A stretch of 64,000 bases of DNA from UASB124 sp964446935 (GCA_964446935.1 CAYUQI010000003.1:18108-82107), one strand, 5' to 3'. Shown: positions 17,844 to 27,079, counted from the stretch's first letter. A program made the numbers and translations. The notes: a model not told the origin generated them from the letters alone.

Positions 17844-18680
17844 ATGACGCCGCACAAACAAACCAAAGCAATCACCTCAGAGCTCCTTGAAAACCTACAA
17901 ACTCAGGCACATGCCTGCCGTCACACCATTGTCGACGTATTAACTAAAGTACAAAGTTCTCATCTTGGCTGTAGCTTTTCAATCGTTGATATTCTTGTCG
18001 TTCTGTACCACACAATCATCGATGTTGAACTTATAAAAAAACAAAGCCCAGCACGGGATTATTTTATTTTAAGCAAGGGACACAGCGCGTCAGCTCTCTA
18101 TGCAACGCTTGCCAGCGTTGGGCTCATCGATCACCATGAACTTATCACCACCTATTACAATGGATATCTTGCAGGCCATCCAACGCGTACACCCTGTAAA
18201 GGCATCGAAGCTAGTACAGGCTCATTAGGTCAAGGGTTGTCAATGGGAGTTGGCTTGGCACTTGCTGCAATTAACGATCAACGTCCAAATCACATCTATG
18301 TGCTCGTAGGCGATGGAGAATGCCAAGAAGGTGCTGTCTGGGAAGCCCTCTCCATGGCTTCACGTTTCAAACTTTCTAATCTCACCATTATTGTCGATTA
18401 TAATAATCTGCAGGGGTACGACAAAACTGATGATATCGCTCCGATGCCCTTGGATAAACGATTTGAGGCATTTGGCTGCACGGTACAAGCCGTTGATGGG
18501 CATGACTACCAGGCACTTATCAGAGCATTTACAAGCAATCAACAGCACGCCGGACCAACAGCTGTCATTGCTCGAACAACAAAAGGCAAAGGCTTATCAT
18601 TTATTGAAAACAAACTTGAATGGCATTACCGTTCGCTTAAACCTGAACAATATGAAGTGGCAAAGAAAGAATTGGGGTAG
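17844..18680 (+). CDS. Transketolase, N-terminal (thiamine diphosphate-binding) subunit
   Basis: 278 residues matching the N-terminal half of split transketolases. It has SSHLGCSFSIVDILVVLYH, ILSKGHSASALYATLASVG, EASTGSLGQGLSMGVGLALA, and the ThDP motif GDGECQEGAVWE with DYNNLQGYD at the expected distance (GDG-x-NN). It would pair with the next gene, two bases downstream, to form one enzyme moving two-carbon ketol units between sugar phosphates. Position after a sugar epimerase and before membrane glycosyltransferase-like genes suggests a role in making a special sugar, although it could also serve the pentose phosphate pathway. No signal peptide is present. Confidence 0.93.
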   Translation: MTPHKQTKAITSELLENLQTQAHACRHTIVDVLTKVQSSHLGCSFSIVDILVVLYHTIIDVELIKKQSPARDYFILSKGHSASALYATLASVGLIDHHELITTYYNGYLAGHPTRTPCKGIEASTGSLGQGLSMGVGLALAAINDQRPNHIYVLVGDGECQEGAVWEALSMASRFKLSNLTIIVDYNNLQGYDKTDDIAPMPLDKRFEAFGCTVQAVDGHDYQALIRAFTSNQQHAGPTAVIARTTKGKGLSFIENKLEWHYRSLKPEQYEVAKKELG

Positions 18681-18682
18681 CC

Positions 18683-19666
18683 ATGCGCAAAGCATTTTTT
18701 GATTGTTTATTTGAGCAAGCCCATCACGACCATAATCTTTATTTAATGATTGGTGATGTTGGGTTCTCTGTCGTTGAATCATTTCAACAAACGTTCCCTC
18801 AACGTTTTATCAACGCTGGTATTGCCGAACAAAACATGATTGGTGTAGCTGCAGGACTTGCAATGGCTGGCAAAAATGTCTATGTCTATTCAATCGTTCC
18901 CTTCGTCACCATGCGCGGTTTTGAACAAATCCGTAATAATCTGTGCTATCAAAAACTTCAAGTCAAACTTATTGGCGTTGGCGGCGGTTTTTCATATGGC
19001 GCTCTCGGCGTCACGCATCATGCTATCGAAGATATTGCCATCATGCGCGCATTACCTGAAATGTCCGTCGTAGCACCAGCTAATAAATACGAAGCTTCAG
19101 CATTATTTGGTGATATCAATGAGAAATTGGGCCCCGTGTATATTCGTCTTTCAAATAATGAAGAATTAGTAACATACCCCAAAAACACTACCCCGAAGTT
19201 TGGTAAAACAATTGTCATAACACCACATCACCAACGATATATCATTGCCACCGGCAATGCATTAGATCTTGCTTATCAAACACAACAGCACCTTGCTACC
19301 ATAGGAATAGACATAGGACTTGCCAGCATGCCAACCATCAAACCATTGGATTACGAATTCTTGGCCAATCAATCACTGCAAGCACTTTTCACCATTGAAG
19401 AACATTCAATTGTCGGAGGGCTTGGTGAAAGTATTGCAAGCACGCTCTTCCGTCTAGGCCGTAATACCATTACATTCCATTCATTTGGCGTTAATGACGT
19501 CTATGCTCACGGAGCTGGCACACGAAGTTTTTTGAAGGAGCAAGCAGGATTGAGTAAGGAAAAGATTGCGGAGGTAATTGTAGAGAAGTTAAAAGGAGTT
19601 CATGGTTCGAGACACTCGGCCGATGGCCTCGTTCCTCACCACGAACGGGACATCAGATTTTTTTAG
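18683..19666 (+). CDS. Transketolase, C-terminal subunit with repeat-derived tail
   Basis: 327 residues. The pyrimidine-binding domain is visible as FINAGIAEQNMIGVAAGLA and VYVYSIVPFVTMRGFEQIR. The C-terminal transketolase domain is visible as RYIIATGNALDLAY, PTIKPLDYEF and TIEEHSIVGGLGESIA. The last ~24 residues (from about LKGVHGSRHSADG to the stop) are encoded by the left arm of a family C repeat starting at 19595. The natural C-terminus has therefore probably been replaced by repeat sequence, while the core ends normally near KIAEVIVEKL. The enzyme is probably still functional because the added tail is beyond the domain. Confidence 0.9.
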   Translation: MRKAFFDCLFEQAHHDHNLYLMIGDVGFSVVESFQQTFPQRFINAGIAEQNMIGVAAGLAMAGKNVYVYSIVPFVTMRGFEQIRNNLCYQKLQVKLIGVGGGFSYGALGVTHHAIEDIAIMRALPEMSVVAPANKYEASALFGDINEKLGPVYIRLSNNEELVTYPKNTTPKFGKTIVITPHHQRYIIATGNALDLAYQTQQHLATIGIDIGLASMPTIKPLDYEFLANQSLQALFTIEEHSIVGGLGESIASTLFRLGRNTITFHSFGVNDVYAHGAGTRSFLKEQAGLSKEKIAEVIVEKLKGVHGSRHSADGLVPHHERDIRFF

Positions 19667-19781
19667 CTCATGCAAAGATCACCTTGTTTAAAATAGCAGT
19701 AAAAACAATGAATCCCGTTCGTGGTGAGGAGCCAGCCGTAGCTCAACAGAGCGAAGGCAGGCGTCTCGAACCATGAACTCC
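19595..19781. repeat. Family C long imperfect palindrome
   Basis: The outer arms GGAGTTCATGGTTCGAGAC (19595-19613) and GTCTCGAACCATGAACTCC (19763-19781) are exact inverse complements. Inner arms CTCACCACGAACGGGA (near 19635) and CCCGTTCGTGGTGAGGAGCC (from about 19714) also pair. The element overlaps the 3' end of the transketolase gene and stops three bases before the next start codon. I see no other copy in this window. From memory, similar CATGGTTCGAGAC/CACGAACGG repeats occur between genes in alphaproteobacterial genomes; this was not checked. Confidence 0.8.
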
Positions 19782-19783
19782 AT

Positions 19784-21280
19784 ATGATCCAAACACAAAC
19801 TATGAAAACAATGCAACCAAAACACCTTAAAATCATCCTCAGCATCATCCTCTTCCTTCTCATCTTCTGCATTCTCGGCCTCCCTTTCACCAACTGGGGG
19901 TTCAAGACGGATGATTGGGGGAACATTCAGCACAGCGTACTCAAAAGCTGGCAACAATTCTTGGATCTGTTCACAGAAGGCAACATGGAACGCTTCTGCA
20001 ATCCATCCAATTCAGAACCGTGCCAACAAGCGTTTTTCCAAGGACTCTATCGCCCACTCTCTTTTATTTATTACTTTCTACAGTACTGTATTTTTGGTAT
20101 TCAACCCTATGGCTTTTATCTTGTTACCGTTGGACTGCATGCCATTAACAGCGTTCTGTTGTTTCTCTTGTTTTCACGCATAACCCCATTGATTTATTCA
20201 TTTTTTGCTGCGCTGTTTTTTGGTTTTCACCCAAGCTTATTCAATTGGCTTGGATGGACAAGTGCTCAAACATACTTCATTGAGCTATTCACCCTGCTGC
20301 TTATTGTGTGTACACTCATTACCTACCTTCGATCTAAAAAAATTATTTTTTACATAACAGCATGCATATTGTTTTTATTGAATCTTTTTTTAAAAGAACA
20401 AAGCATTTTTTTGCCATTCTGGCTTGTTGGAGCATTGTACTTATGCCAGAAAGCGGTAACAACAACCTCTGTTCCATTTCTCAAAACCATAGCGCAAAGT
20501 ATCAAGTTATCATCGGTCTTTTGGCTTATCAGTTTTTTCTATATCACCGTCAGATTGCATTATTTCCCGCTCACCAATCAAACCTCAACACTTACCTTTC
20601 AACCAACATGGCACTCATTTATCACACGAATGTCGGCTCGATTGTTTGATTTTATTACCTATATCAACGATCTTTTGGGATTGTCGTGGCTGCCGTACAA
20701 TATTCGATTGATCAAGGGATTCATAATAACGACCATACTTATAACCATTGCGTGGCTGTGGTGGAGAAACACAAAAAAAATATATGTTATATTTGGGTTG
20801 ATAAGCATCCCTCTCTTTAGTTGGCCAGCGCTCTTAATGCATTACCAACCTCGATACATCTATATGGCTTTGCCATGGACATTGTTCATCGTGCTCATGC
20901 TTATTACGTATAAAAATCATCAAAGTACTCGCTGGACAAAGCGCATTGGGAAAATTGCAATCACCTTAGTTATTTGTTTTAATGCTGCGTTTCTTGTACA
21001 TCATTTAAACAGACGGCAAAAAATTCTACATATGATTACCGTTGCATTCCAGGATCTTGCCAAAGATCCACGTATTAACAACCGCTGTCTTTATTTTCTT
21101 GGATTACCAGATCAATGGTTCCAACAAGGAACCGCTCAGGCCATCTGGCTTTTAACCGACAATGATAGCAACCCTATATTTCAGGGGGCTCTCAGCATTA
21201 CTGCAAATGAACGCTCCCGCAATCATAATCCACTCTGTGTGGTGTGGGATGATAACACTAAAAAGTTTAGGGTTGTATGA
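19784..21280 (+). CDS. GT-C-like polytopic membrane glycosyltransferase, copy 1
   Basis: 498 residues with about ten hydrophobic helices. After the first helix (LKIILSIILFLLIFCILGLPF) comes the loop NWGFKTDDWGNI. An acidic pair in the first external loop is the usual catalytic signature of GT-C enzymes that use lipid-linked sugars. Other landmarks are YRPLSFIYYFLQY and FFGFHPSLFNWLGW. A soluble C-terminal tail of ~100 residues follows the last helix. Two tandem paralogues follow. The start is uncertain (ATGs at 19784, 19802 and 19811) because the upstream region is repeat sequence without a clear ribosome-binding site. The substrate is unknown; transfer of a sugar to a glycan outside the membrane is the family expectation. 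Confidence 0.75.
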   Translation: MIQTQTMKTMQPKHLKIILSIILFLLIFCILGLPFTNWGFKTDDWGNIQHSVLKSWQQFLDLFTEGNMERFCNPSNSEPCQQAFFQGLYRPLSFIYYFLQYCIFGIQPYGFYLVTVGLHAINSVLLFLLFSRITPLIYSFFAALFFGFHPSLFNWLGWTSAQTYFIELFTLLLIVCTLITYLRSKKIIFYITACILFLLNLFLKEQSIFLPFWLVGALYLCQKAVTTTSVPFLKTIAQSIKLSSVFWLISFFYITVRLHYFPLTNQTSTLTFQPTWHSFITRMSARLFDFITYINDLLGLSWLPYNIRLIKGFIITTILITIAWLWWRNTKKIYVIFGLISIPLFSWPALLMHYQPRYIYMALPWTLFIVLMLITYKNHQSTRWTKRIGKIAITLVICFNAAFLVHHLNRRQKILHMITVAFQDLAKDPRINNRCLYFLGLPDQWFQQGTAQAIWLLTDNDSNPIFQGALSITANERSRNHNPLCVVWDDNTKKFRVV

Positions 21281-21367
21281 AGACACTAATTACGTCATTC
21301 CAGCGCACGCACAATGTGATCAATTTAAGGGCGCTTAATCCTAAAATAAAGACTTATAAGCTTCTTG

Positions 21368-21520
21368 GTCGTACCGGCGAAGGCCGGTATCCAGGCCTAA
21401 CCACTCAAATTAATCAGACACAATACCCCGAATTATTTTATTCGACGAAAATATTCGTCTATTCATCTGATTGTTTTGAGCCAATCTATTTTCTGGATAC
21501 CGGCCTTCGCCGGTACGACG
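21368..21520. repeat. Family B hairpin element with terminal inverted repeats (MITE-like)
   Basis: The ends GTCGTACCGGCGAAGGCCGG and its inverse complement (21492-21520) bound a 153-base unit. Inner segments CTCAAATTAATCAGA and TCTGATTGTTTTGAG also nearly pair, so the unit can fold as one long imperfect hairpin. It occupies most of the 297-base gap between two GT-C-like genes. A short reading frame over it is repeat-derived and was not called as a gene. Confidence 0.8.
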
Positions 21521-21577
21521 GATAGCCCTTTATTTTACGGTAAAAAATTCTTAATAAGAATGACATAAGGTACATCA

Positions 21578-23091
21578 ATGCAAATAAGTATGAAGAACAG
21601 AACAAAAAACATCAGTCTCTCACTCCTTTTATTTCTTATCGTTTTTATGCTTTTAGGCATTCCTTTCACCCAGTGGTGGTTCAATGGTTGTGATGATTTT
21701 CAGGGACTCTATATTGCCTATACAACAAAGACATGGAGAGCTTTGTTTAATTTTTTCCGCAATGGAAACTTACTGCAAGAAATTGGACCATCTAATTGTC
21801 ATCATGAAGGACAATCTTACTTTTTTTCAACCTACTATCGCCCACTGTACCTTGTGTATATCACATTACAGTATTGGCTCTTTGGCACCAACGGTTATTG
21901 GTATTTTTTATGCAATGTATTCTTTCATGCCATCAATACCGTTCTGCTCTTTACTATTTTTCGATGGTTCACGGGGTCATTACCAGCTTTTTTAACAGCA
22001 CTGCTTTTTGCCTTTCATCCCCAAATCGGCTATCGCTTTGGCGCCATTGTTAATCTCCATTATTACATCAACGTCATGCTCTGTTTNNNNNNNNNNNNNN
22101 NNNNNNNNNNNNNNNNNNNNNNNNNNNNNNNNNNNNNNNNNNNNNNNNNNNNNNNNNNNNNNNNNNNNNNNNNNNNNNNNNNNNNNTACAAACCAAAATA
22201 ACAGAGGGGCTTGTTGCCCTGTATGACGTCTTCAGTCTTTCCTGGCTCCCCTGGGGACATCCACTACTGCGTGCAAGTCTATTATTGTTATTCTGCACAC
22301 TCTTTTTCATTCTTTTTATTACCAACGCCCGAAAACGCTATTTACTCTTTTGTCTCGGCAGCACAGCGCTTATGCTCTGGCCCGCAACCATTGGCCATTA
22401 CAGCCCACGATACATGTATGAGGCGTATTATTTTGTACTATTGGCTTTTATTTTTTGTTTTCAATACAGCACATTATCAATGGAAAAAATAAAAGTACTT
22501 GGACTCATAGCCCTGTCACTGTTTGTTATCTTTAATGGAGCTTGCACCATAGAAAATTTTTATTATCGCGAACAAAAAATGGCTATCTTTGCTCACGCTA
22601 TCAAAGACCTGGCCGCACAACCTGCACTAAAAAACAGAGCACTTTGCTTACTGACATATCCTATGGATGGGCTTGGCGATCAACCATCGCACCTGCTTAA
22701 AGTTCTACGCAATAATGTTATATCGCCAATTTATTGCGACACGTCAGGAGCACTTGTCCAGGCAGATTCGAACATTATACGAACTACCAGATGGCGTAAT
22801 ATTATCAGTAGCTATTACACGCATAACTATGTACATATACACCCAGTAGCCGGCGGTTTTCGGCTTGTTTCAGATAATCCACGCAAAATTCATTTTTTTC
22901 TTTCTGATGAAAACAATGGCTATTCAGTAGGCAAAAAAATTATTCATCACAAAGAGCGGGTCGGTAATGGGGAGGTGGTAACAGATTTCAGTCTCATCAT
23001 CGACCAACTGTACTTAAAACAAAATCCAGTATTTGTTGCCTGGAATTATAAAACAGAAAAATTCGATATTATTGAAAGTTCCCACATATGA
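21578..23091 (+). CDS. GT-C-like membrane glycosyltransferase, copy 2, interrupted by an assembly gap
   Basis: The N-terminal ~170 residues (FLIVFMLLGIPFTQWWFNGC, DDFQGLYIAY, YRPLYLVYITLQYWLFG) and the C-terminal ~300 residues (LVALYDVFSLSWLPWG onward) both align with copy 1. They lie on either side of 100 N and in different frames. By alignment to copy 1 about 105-110 residues (~320 bases) are missing, so the 100 N is a placeholder and the gene is probably intact in nature. The acidic pair GCDDFQ is kept. The C-terminal soluble part ends ENSHI-like at 23091, and its stop overlaps the next start as ATGA. Confidence 0.75.
22087..22186. other. Assembly gap (100 N) inside GT-C-like copy 2
   Basis: Exactly 100 N. 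The frames on each side differ, and comparison with the copy 1 protein predicts ~320 missing bases, so the length is nominal. Confidence 0.97.
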
Positions 23092-24797
23092 AAGCCCTCG
23101 CTTTTGCATCATATATACGTAACAAAACATTACTAATCAGTCTTGGTATCTTTGTAGGCATTGTACTCACGTATCTGCTTTTTGCCCCTCAATGGTTCTT
23201 TGATGGTGAAGATTTTGGGTTATTGCTCAAAAGTATGGATTGTCACTCTTTCAAAGACTTTTTAAATTTTTTCGTGTATGGAGATGTTAATGGACATTCA
23301 ACGCCCATTGAGCTGTCATCAACACTGGTAAATCAGTTACCACACCAAACCCCATTTGTTTTTTATCGCCCATTAGTTTTTGTATACCTCTCCATCCAAT
23401 ATTATTTTTTCGGATTAACTCCATCATGCTTTTTTATTACAACCATTATCATACATGCAGCAATAGCAACACTTTTATTCTTTGGTATCAAAAAATTTTC
23501 AAACACGCTGCTTGCGCTTGTATGCACATTATTTTTTGCGTTTCATCCTCTACTGTGGGGGTGGTTAGGCAAAATTGATACTCAGCAGCACCAATTCAAT
23601 GTTCTTTTTTTGTTAATCGCCATCATAGCACTCACGCGGTGGTTGGAATCAAAGCAATATTCATTTTATATTGTATCAATCATATGCTTCACAATATGTG
23701 TACTCACACGAGAAACATATTTTATAGTCCCATTATTTTTATTTTTCTTTATCCCATACCTCTCATCTCAGAAATTTTCGCAGTGGGAGCGAATAAAAAT
23801 TTGTTCTGGTTTTTTGCTGCCAATTATGACATCATTTTTTCTCCGGTTTACTCTTTATCCAACGTTTTCTACCGCACAACACTACATTTTGAATTCTTTG
23901 TTTAATCCATCAATGATTGCTTCCAAAATACATAGCATCACAACATTCCTTTACAACCTTTTTTGGCTTCAATGGTTTTCTGTTTCTGCCTATGATTTTG
24001 CCGCAGCCTCTTCACTTTTATTGTTTTATAGAGTCTACAAAGGCACCATTCTTTGCTTGGTTATTCTTTTATTGGCCACAAACTCGCAAAAAAAATTGCT
24101 TGGACTCTTATGCATAAGCATTGTAGCACTTCATTGGCCGCTCATCTTCACTCCGTATTGGGGATTCAGATTTTCTTATGAAGCCTTACCATTGTGTGCT
24201 GTTACACTTGCCTGTCTTGTTAATTATAGCCGGCTGCAACAGGCAATAAGAAATATCTTTCTCGTGCTTATATTAACCCTCATCCCTTTCAATGCTTCAA
24301 CCATTTTTGATTGCATGCATCGCATTATGCAATCACCACAAAAAATATATTCAGCGCTCATGAACGCAAGAAATAATCCAAAAGTAGAACTTCATTCCTG
24401 CCCGTTGCTTGTTATCGGCACGGCACACCATCACACTCACTTTGGCATCATTCAAGCTTTGCAGGTTTATCGCGTTAATCGTACGCTTCCTCATTATTAT
24501 CTTATCGATCTTAAACTTCATAACATGTGTTCATCAGCGGAAATACAAAAGCATCTGATAATAACCAAAGAAAATGCTCACATTAGACTTAAAACACGAG
24601 ATAAAGCATGTGTATGGTTTTCAATCGATACAACAAATCATGATTTATTTTTTCTCAGCGATATTGTTATTAACGAGCAAACAAACGATCACAAGATTAC
24701 TGACCTTACACTTGTTTTTGATACCGCATATTATCCAGACAATCTTGCTATCGTCACATTTGTATTAGATGAAGAACAATTTGTGGTACTGGGTTAA
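23088..24797 (+). CDS. GT-C-like membrane glycosyltransferase, copy 3
   Basis: 569 residues, the longest of the three tandem paralogues, translationally coupled to copy 2 through an ATGA overlap. The first helix ISLGIFVGIVLTYLLFAP is followed by QWFFDGEDFGLLLKSM, where the acidic pair is ED. YRPLVFVYLSIQYYFFGL and LFFAFHPLLWGWLGKIDTQQ match the other copies. A C-terminal soluble domain (~170 residues) contains VWFSIDTTNHDLFFLSDI and ends VLDEEQFVVLG, resembling the end of copy 1. Divergence between copies suggests different sugars or acceptors. Confidence 0.75.
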   Translation: MKALAFASYIRNKTLLISLGIFVGIVLTYLLFAPQWFFDGEDFGLLLKSMDCHSFKDFLNFFVYGDVNGHSTPIELSSTLVNQLPHQTPFVFYRPLVFVYLSIQYYFFGLTPSCFFITTIIIHAAIATLLFFGIKKFSNTLLALVCTLFFAFHPLLWGWLGKIDTQQHQFNVLFLLIAIIALTRWLESKQYSFYIVSIICFTICVLTRETYFIVPLFLFFFIPYLSSQKFSQWERIKICSGFLLPIMTSFFLRFTLYPTFSTAQHYILNSLFNPSMIASKIHSITTFLYNLFWLQWFSVSAYDFAAASSLLLFYRVYKGTILCLVILLLATNSQKKLLGLLCISIVALHWPLIFTPYWGFRFSYEALPLCAVTLACLVNYSRLQQAIRNIFLVLILTLIPFNASTIFDCMHRIMQSPQKIYSALMNARNNPKVELHSCPLLVIGTAHHHTHFGIIQALQVYRVNRTLPHYYLIDLKLHNMCSSAEIQKHLIITKENAHIRLKTRDKACVWFSIDTTNHDLFFLSDIVINEQTNDHKITDLTLVFDTAYYPDNLAIVTFVLDEEQFVVLG

Positions 24798-24836
24798 TTA
24801 GACCTCTTCTGAAAACATAAAATTTATGACAAATTG

Positions 24837-24887
24837 GTATCCAGAAATACCAATTCAAGCTGGATACCGGCTTTCGCCGGTACGACG
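24837..24887. repeat. Family B repeat, short copy
   Basis: GGTATCCAG at the left and CTGGATACCGGCTTTCGCCG with GTACGAC at the right match the ends of the 21368-21520 element with almost no interior. It lies between convergent genes and could form a small hairpin that acts as a bidirectional terminator. Confidence 0.65.
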
Positions 24888-24984
24888 TACAAGGTTGGTC
24901 CTTCTTACCGTACAAAATACGATGGTATTCGTGTTAAAAATGAGAGAGACAACTGGTTTCAGAAGAGATCTATTGTTTTTAAAT

Positions 24985-26880
24985 TTATCGCTGCCGTAGA
25001 ACAAAAATTGGTTGATGTGAACCACCAACATCACTTTTCTTTTGCAAATCACCTGTGTTAAATCCAAAAGAATCAACTATCTCCCATCCTGCAATTAATA
25101 AAGGAAATCTTAGTTCTCCGTATATTCGATGAAGATTCCAAACTAAAGAATCTTGCCCAATCGGAACTGCAAGGAAGAGAAGCCCCTCTTTTTTTAGCAT
25201 AGTTTTAGCTTTTTGCATCGCCTTTATGTCACCATATGGATCAAGACGATCGCCATAGCGCCCCAAACCATCATGCTCAAAACTCGATATCGAAACAAGC
25301 ACATCAAACAACTGTGGATTTTTATCATACTCAGTAACCGTCATAACATTCAATCGTGAGTCTTGACTAATAATTTTATTATATTCAATTGTTGTTGGCA
25401 GACCGCCATAAGCAAGAACAATACTTTCATACCATGGGGTAACCGATCCCAATACAGCAACATTTTTATTACTAACAAAGGCATTATACTTTTCAAGCGC
25501 TTGATAAAGATAAGTATCAGTTGCCCCATAATAATGAGTCTTTTTTTGTTGGGCTTCACTTATAAAAGAATTAATTTCGTTTTTACTATAAATGATAGGA
25601 TTGTTGTCGCTATAACTGTCATCTCTATACAAATAGGTAACAGGAATATTATTGGACATCGTATAGCCATCATATAAAGATCGTGGTATGTCTCTGCATG
25701 GAGAAGAAAAAACATTAAAGAGTTGTAACACATGTTTTTTATGCTCTTCTGTTATCTCATTAAAACTAAAAAACTTTGCGCTATTTGTGTTATGATCTCT
25801 AAAAATGATACTAACATTATCTATGAGTAAATAAGCCTGATTAAGTGGCGGTTCTATCAGTGTTGCTGAATCCTGTGGATAAATTATTATTTTATGATTA
25901 CCAATAAGTTGGGCTATTAACGCGAAGCCTGATTCTGGTTTAATCAAACAATCAAAATGTGACATAGCATGGATATCTTCAAAGAGGCTTTGTTTATTGG
26001 AGTCAACATCATACGTATCGTCTTTTCTACAAGCAAAAGTAATATTGGAACGACCAATTTTTTTCTTAAACCGTTCAATTATTTGTTTTGGATTTTTATC
26101 ATCAGTAAATATGTATACAAACAAAGGACAATTGTTCAAAAGATTTGATAATTTTATAATTTGGTCGACATAAAATTGCTCGGTTGGAAATCTCAAAGGG
26201 CAAAACATATCAGCGCCACGTGGAAACGTTGGGTTACTTATTTTTTGAGCAATAATTCGGTCCCATTCATCCTGGTACTGAACAGATGATAAAGCACCAT
26301 CCCCACCGCTGCCCTTTCTCACATGAACAGCAACGGTTATTTTATCGGATGGCAAAGGCGTTTCTGTTACTTGTTTGTTTATTGTTAATGCTTTCTTTAA
26401 CTCAGAACCAAAAGAAGGATGCTCAATCGCATAAAAAAATATATTTGTGTAAATACCTGGCCACGAAAGTGTTTCAACTAACGTTGATGCAAAATGCGAT
26501 CCGGTACCCATACCGACAATAAAAAGCGTGGACGCTTTGTCGTTCTTCAAATGTTCAATTAATTCATCTTCTGTTTTAATATCAATAACATTCGTAAAAG
26601 TGCTTTTAAAATCGGTGTTGAGAGATTGATCAACTTTATCAATTGAAAAAAAATCTGATTGTTTAAATTCAGTAGCACAAAAGGGGATGTTATATTTATA
26701 TGCAAACCATTTTGCTAGACAATATGAATAAACATTATCCCCCAAACGCCCAGCCTCTTGTCTATTTGTTATGGCAAATTGGTGTGCTGAGATTTTGTTT
26801 ATTCCAACCAACGATATCCCAATTAATACAATACTTATAGAAATAAAGAATGTTTTAATTTTATTACTAAAAGACATCAC
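24985..26880 (-). CDS. Exported fucosyltransferase-like protein fused to a DUF268 domain
   Basis: 631 residues. The signal peptide spans about residues 1-32 (FFISISIVLIGISLVGINKI). The first half resembles GT11/GT23-type fucosyltransferases: GRLGDNVYSYCLAKWFAYKY near the start, the HxR donor motif VAVHVRKGSGGDGA near residue 187, then LFVYIFTDDKNPKQII and FEDIHAMSHFDCLIKPESGF. From about residue 470 a second domain (KNVAVLGSVTPWYESIVLAY, SFEHDGLGRYGDRLDPYGD, FLAVPIGQDSLVWNLHRIYG) matches my memory of DUF268, a methyltransferase-like family. A single exported polypeptide could therefore transfer a sugar and modify it. Its promoter overlaps a palindrome at 26919-26942. Confidence 0.72.
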   Translation of the reverse strand: MMSFSNKIKTFFISISIVLIGISLVGINKISAHQFAITNRQEAGRLGDNVYSYCLAKWFAYKYNIPFCATEFKQSDFFSIDKVDQSLNTDFKSTFTNVIDIKTEDELIEHLKNDKASTLFIVGMGTGSHFASTLVETLSWPGIYTNIFFYAIEHPSFGSELKKALTINKQVTETPLPSDKITVAVHVRKGSGGDGALSSVQYQDEWDRIIAQKISNPTFPRGADMFCPLRFPTEQFYVDQIIKLSNLLNNCPLFVYIFTDDKNPKQIIERFKKKIGRSNITFACRKDDTYDVDSNKQSLFEDIHAMSHFDCLIKPESGFALIAQLIGNHKIIIYPQDSATLIEPPLNQAYLLIDNVSIIFRDHNTNSAKFFSFNEITEEHKKHVLQLFNVFSSPCRDIPRSLYDGYTMSNNIPVTYLYRDDSYSDNNPIIYSKNEINSFISEAQQKKTHYYGATDTYLYQALEKYNAFVSNKNVAVLGSVTPWYESIVLAYGGLPTTIEYNKIISQDSRLNVMTVTEYDKNPQLFDVLVSISSFEHDGLGRYGDRLDPYGDIKAMQKAKTMLKKEGLLFLAVPIGQDSLVWNLHRIYGELRFPLLIAGWEIVDSFGFNTGDLQKKSDVGGSHQPIFVLRQR

Positions 26881-26910
26881 CGCTCCTTTTCTCTATCCTT
26901 TAAAAATTAC

Positions 26911-26942
26911 TATACTGTTCACCATAAATTAATTTATGGTGA
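26911..26942 (-). promoter_or_regulatory. Perfect 24-base palindrome next to a -10 box, candidate operator
   Basis: Bases 26919-26942 form a perfect inverted repeat with no spacer (half-site TCACCATAAATT). On the minus strand TATAGT at 26911-26916 could be the -10 box of the gene ending at 24985, and the palindrome would cover the -35 region. A dimeric regulator bound there could control one or both of the divergent exported-enzyme genes. Confidence 0.45.
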
Positions 26943-27079
26943 CGTCAAGAAGGACAATAAAAATATCTAGCCGTTTGGTTTAGCCTTTAAAAGCTTGATT
27001 TTCTTATCTCTCCACTATATAACAATCAGTAGTTGAAAATTTTCTGCTAACTATCAAATATCGAAAAAAAGGAGTTTCC

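Noticed and set aside
17844..19666. DXP synthase instead of transketolase
   Set aside because: The split into two genes and the motif set fit transketolase; a mevalonate operon in the window also makes DXP synthase less likely, though not impossible.
19663..19957. Minus-strand frames antisense to the repeat and GT-C-like copy 1
   Set aside because: They translate the family C repeat and the antisense of a membrane-protein gene, with no ribosome-binding site.
21277..21525. 82-residue frame after the first GT-C-like gene
   Set aside because: It is mostly the family B hairpin element; the encoded peptide is repeat translation.
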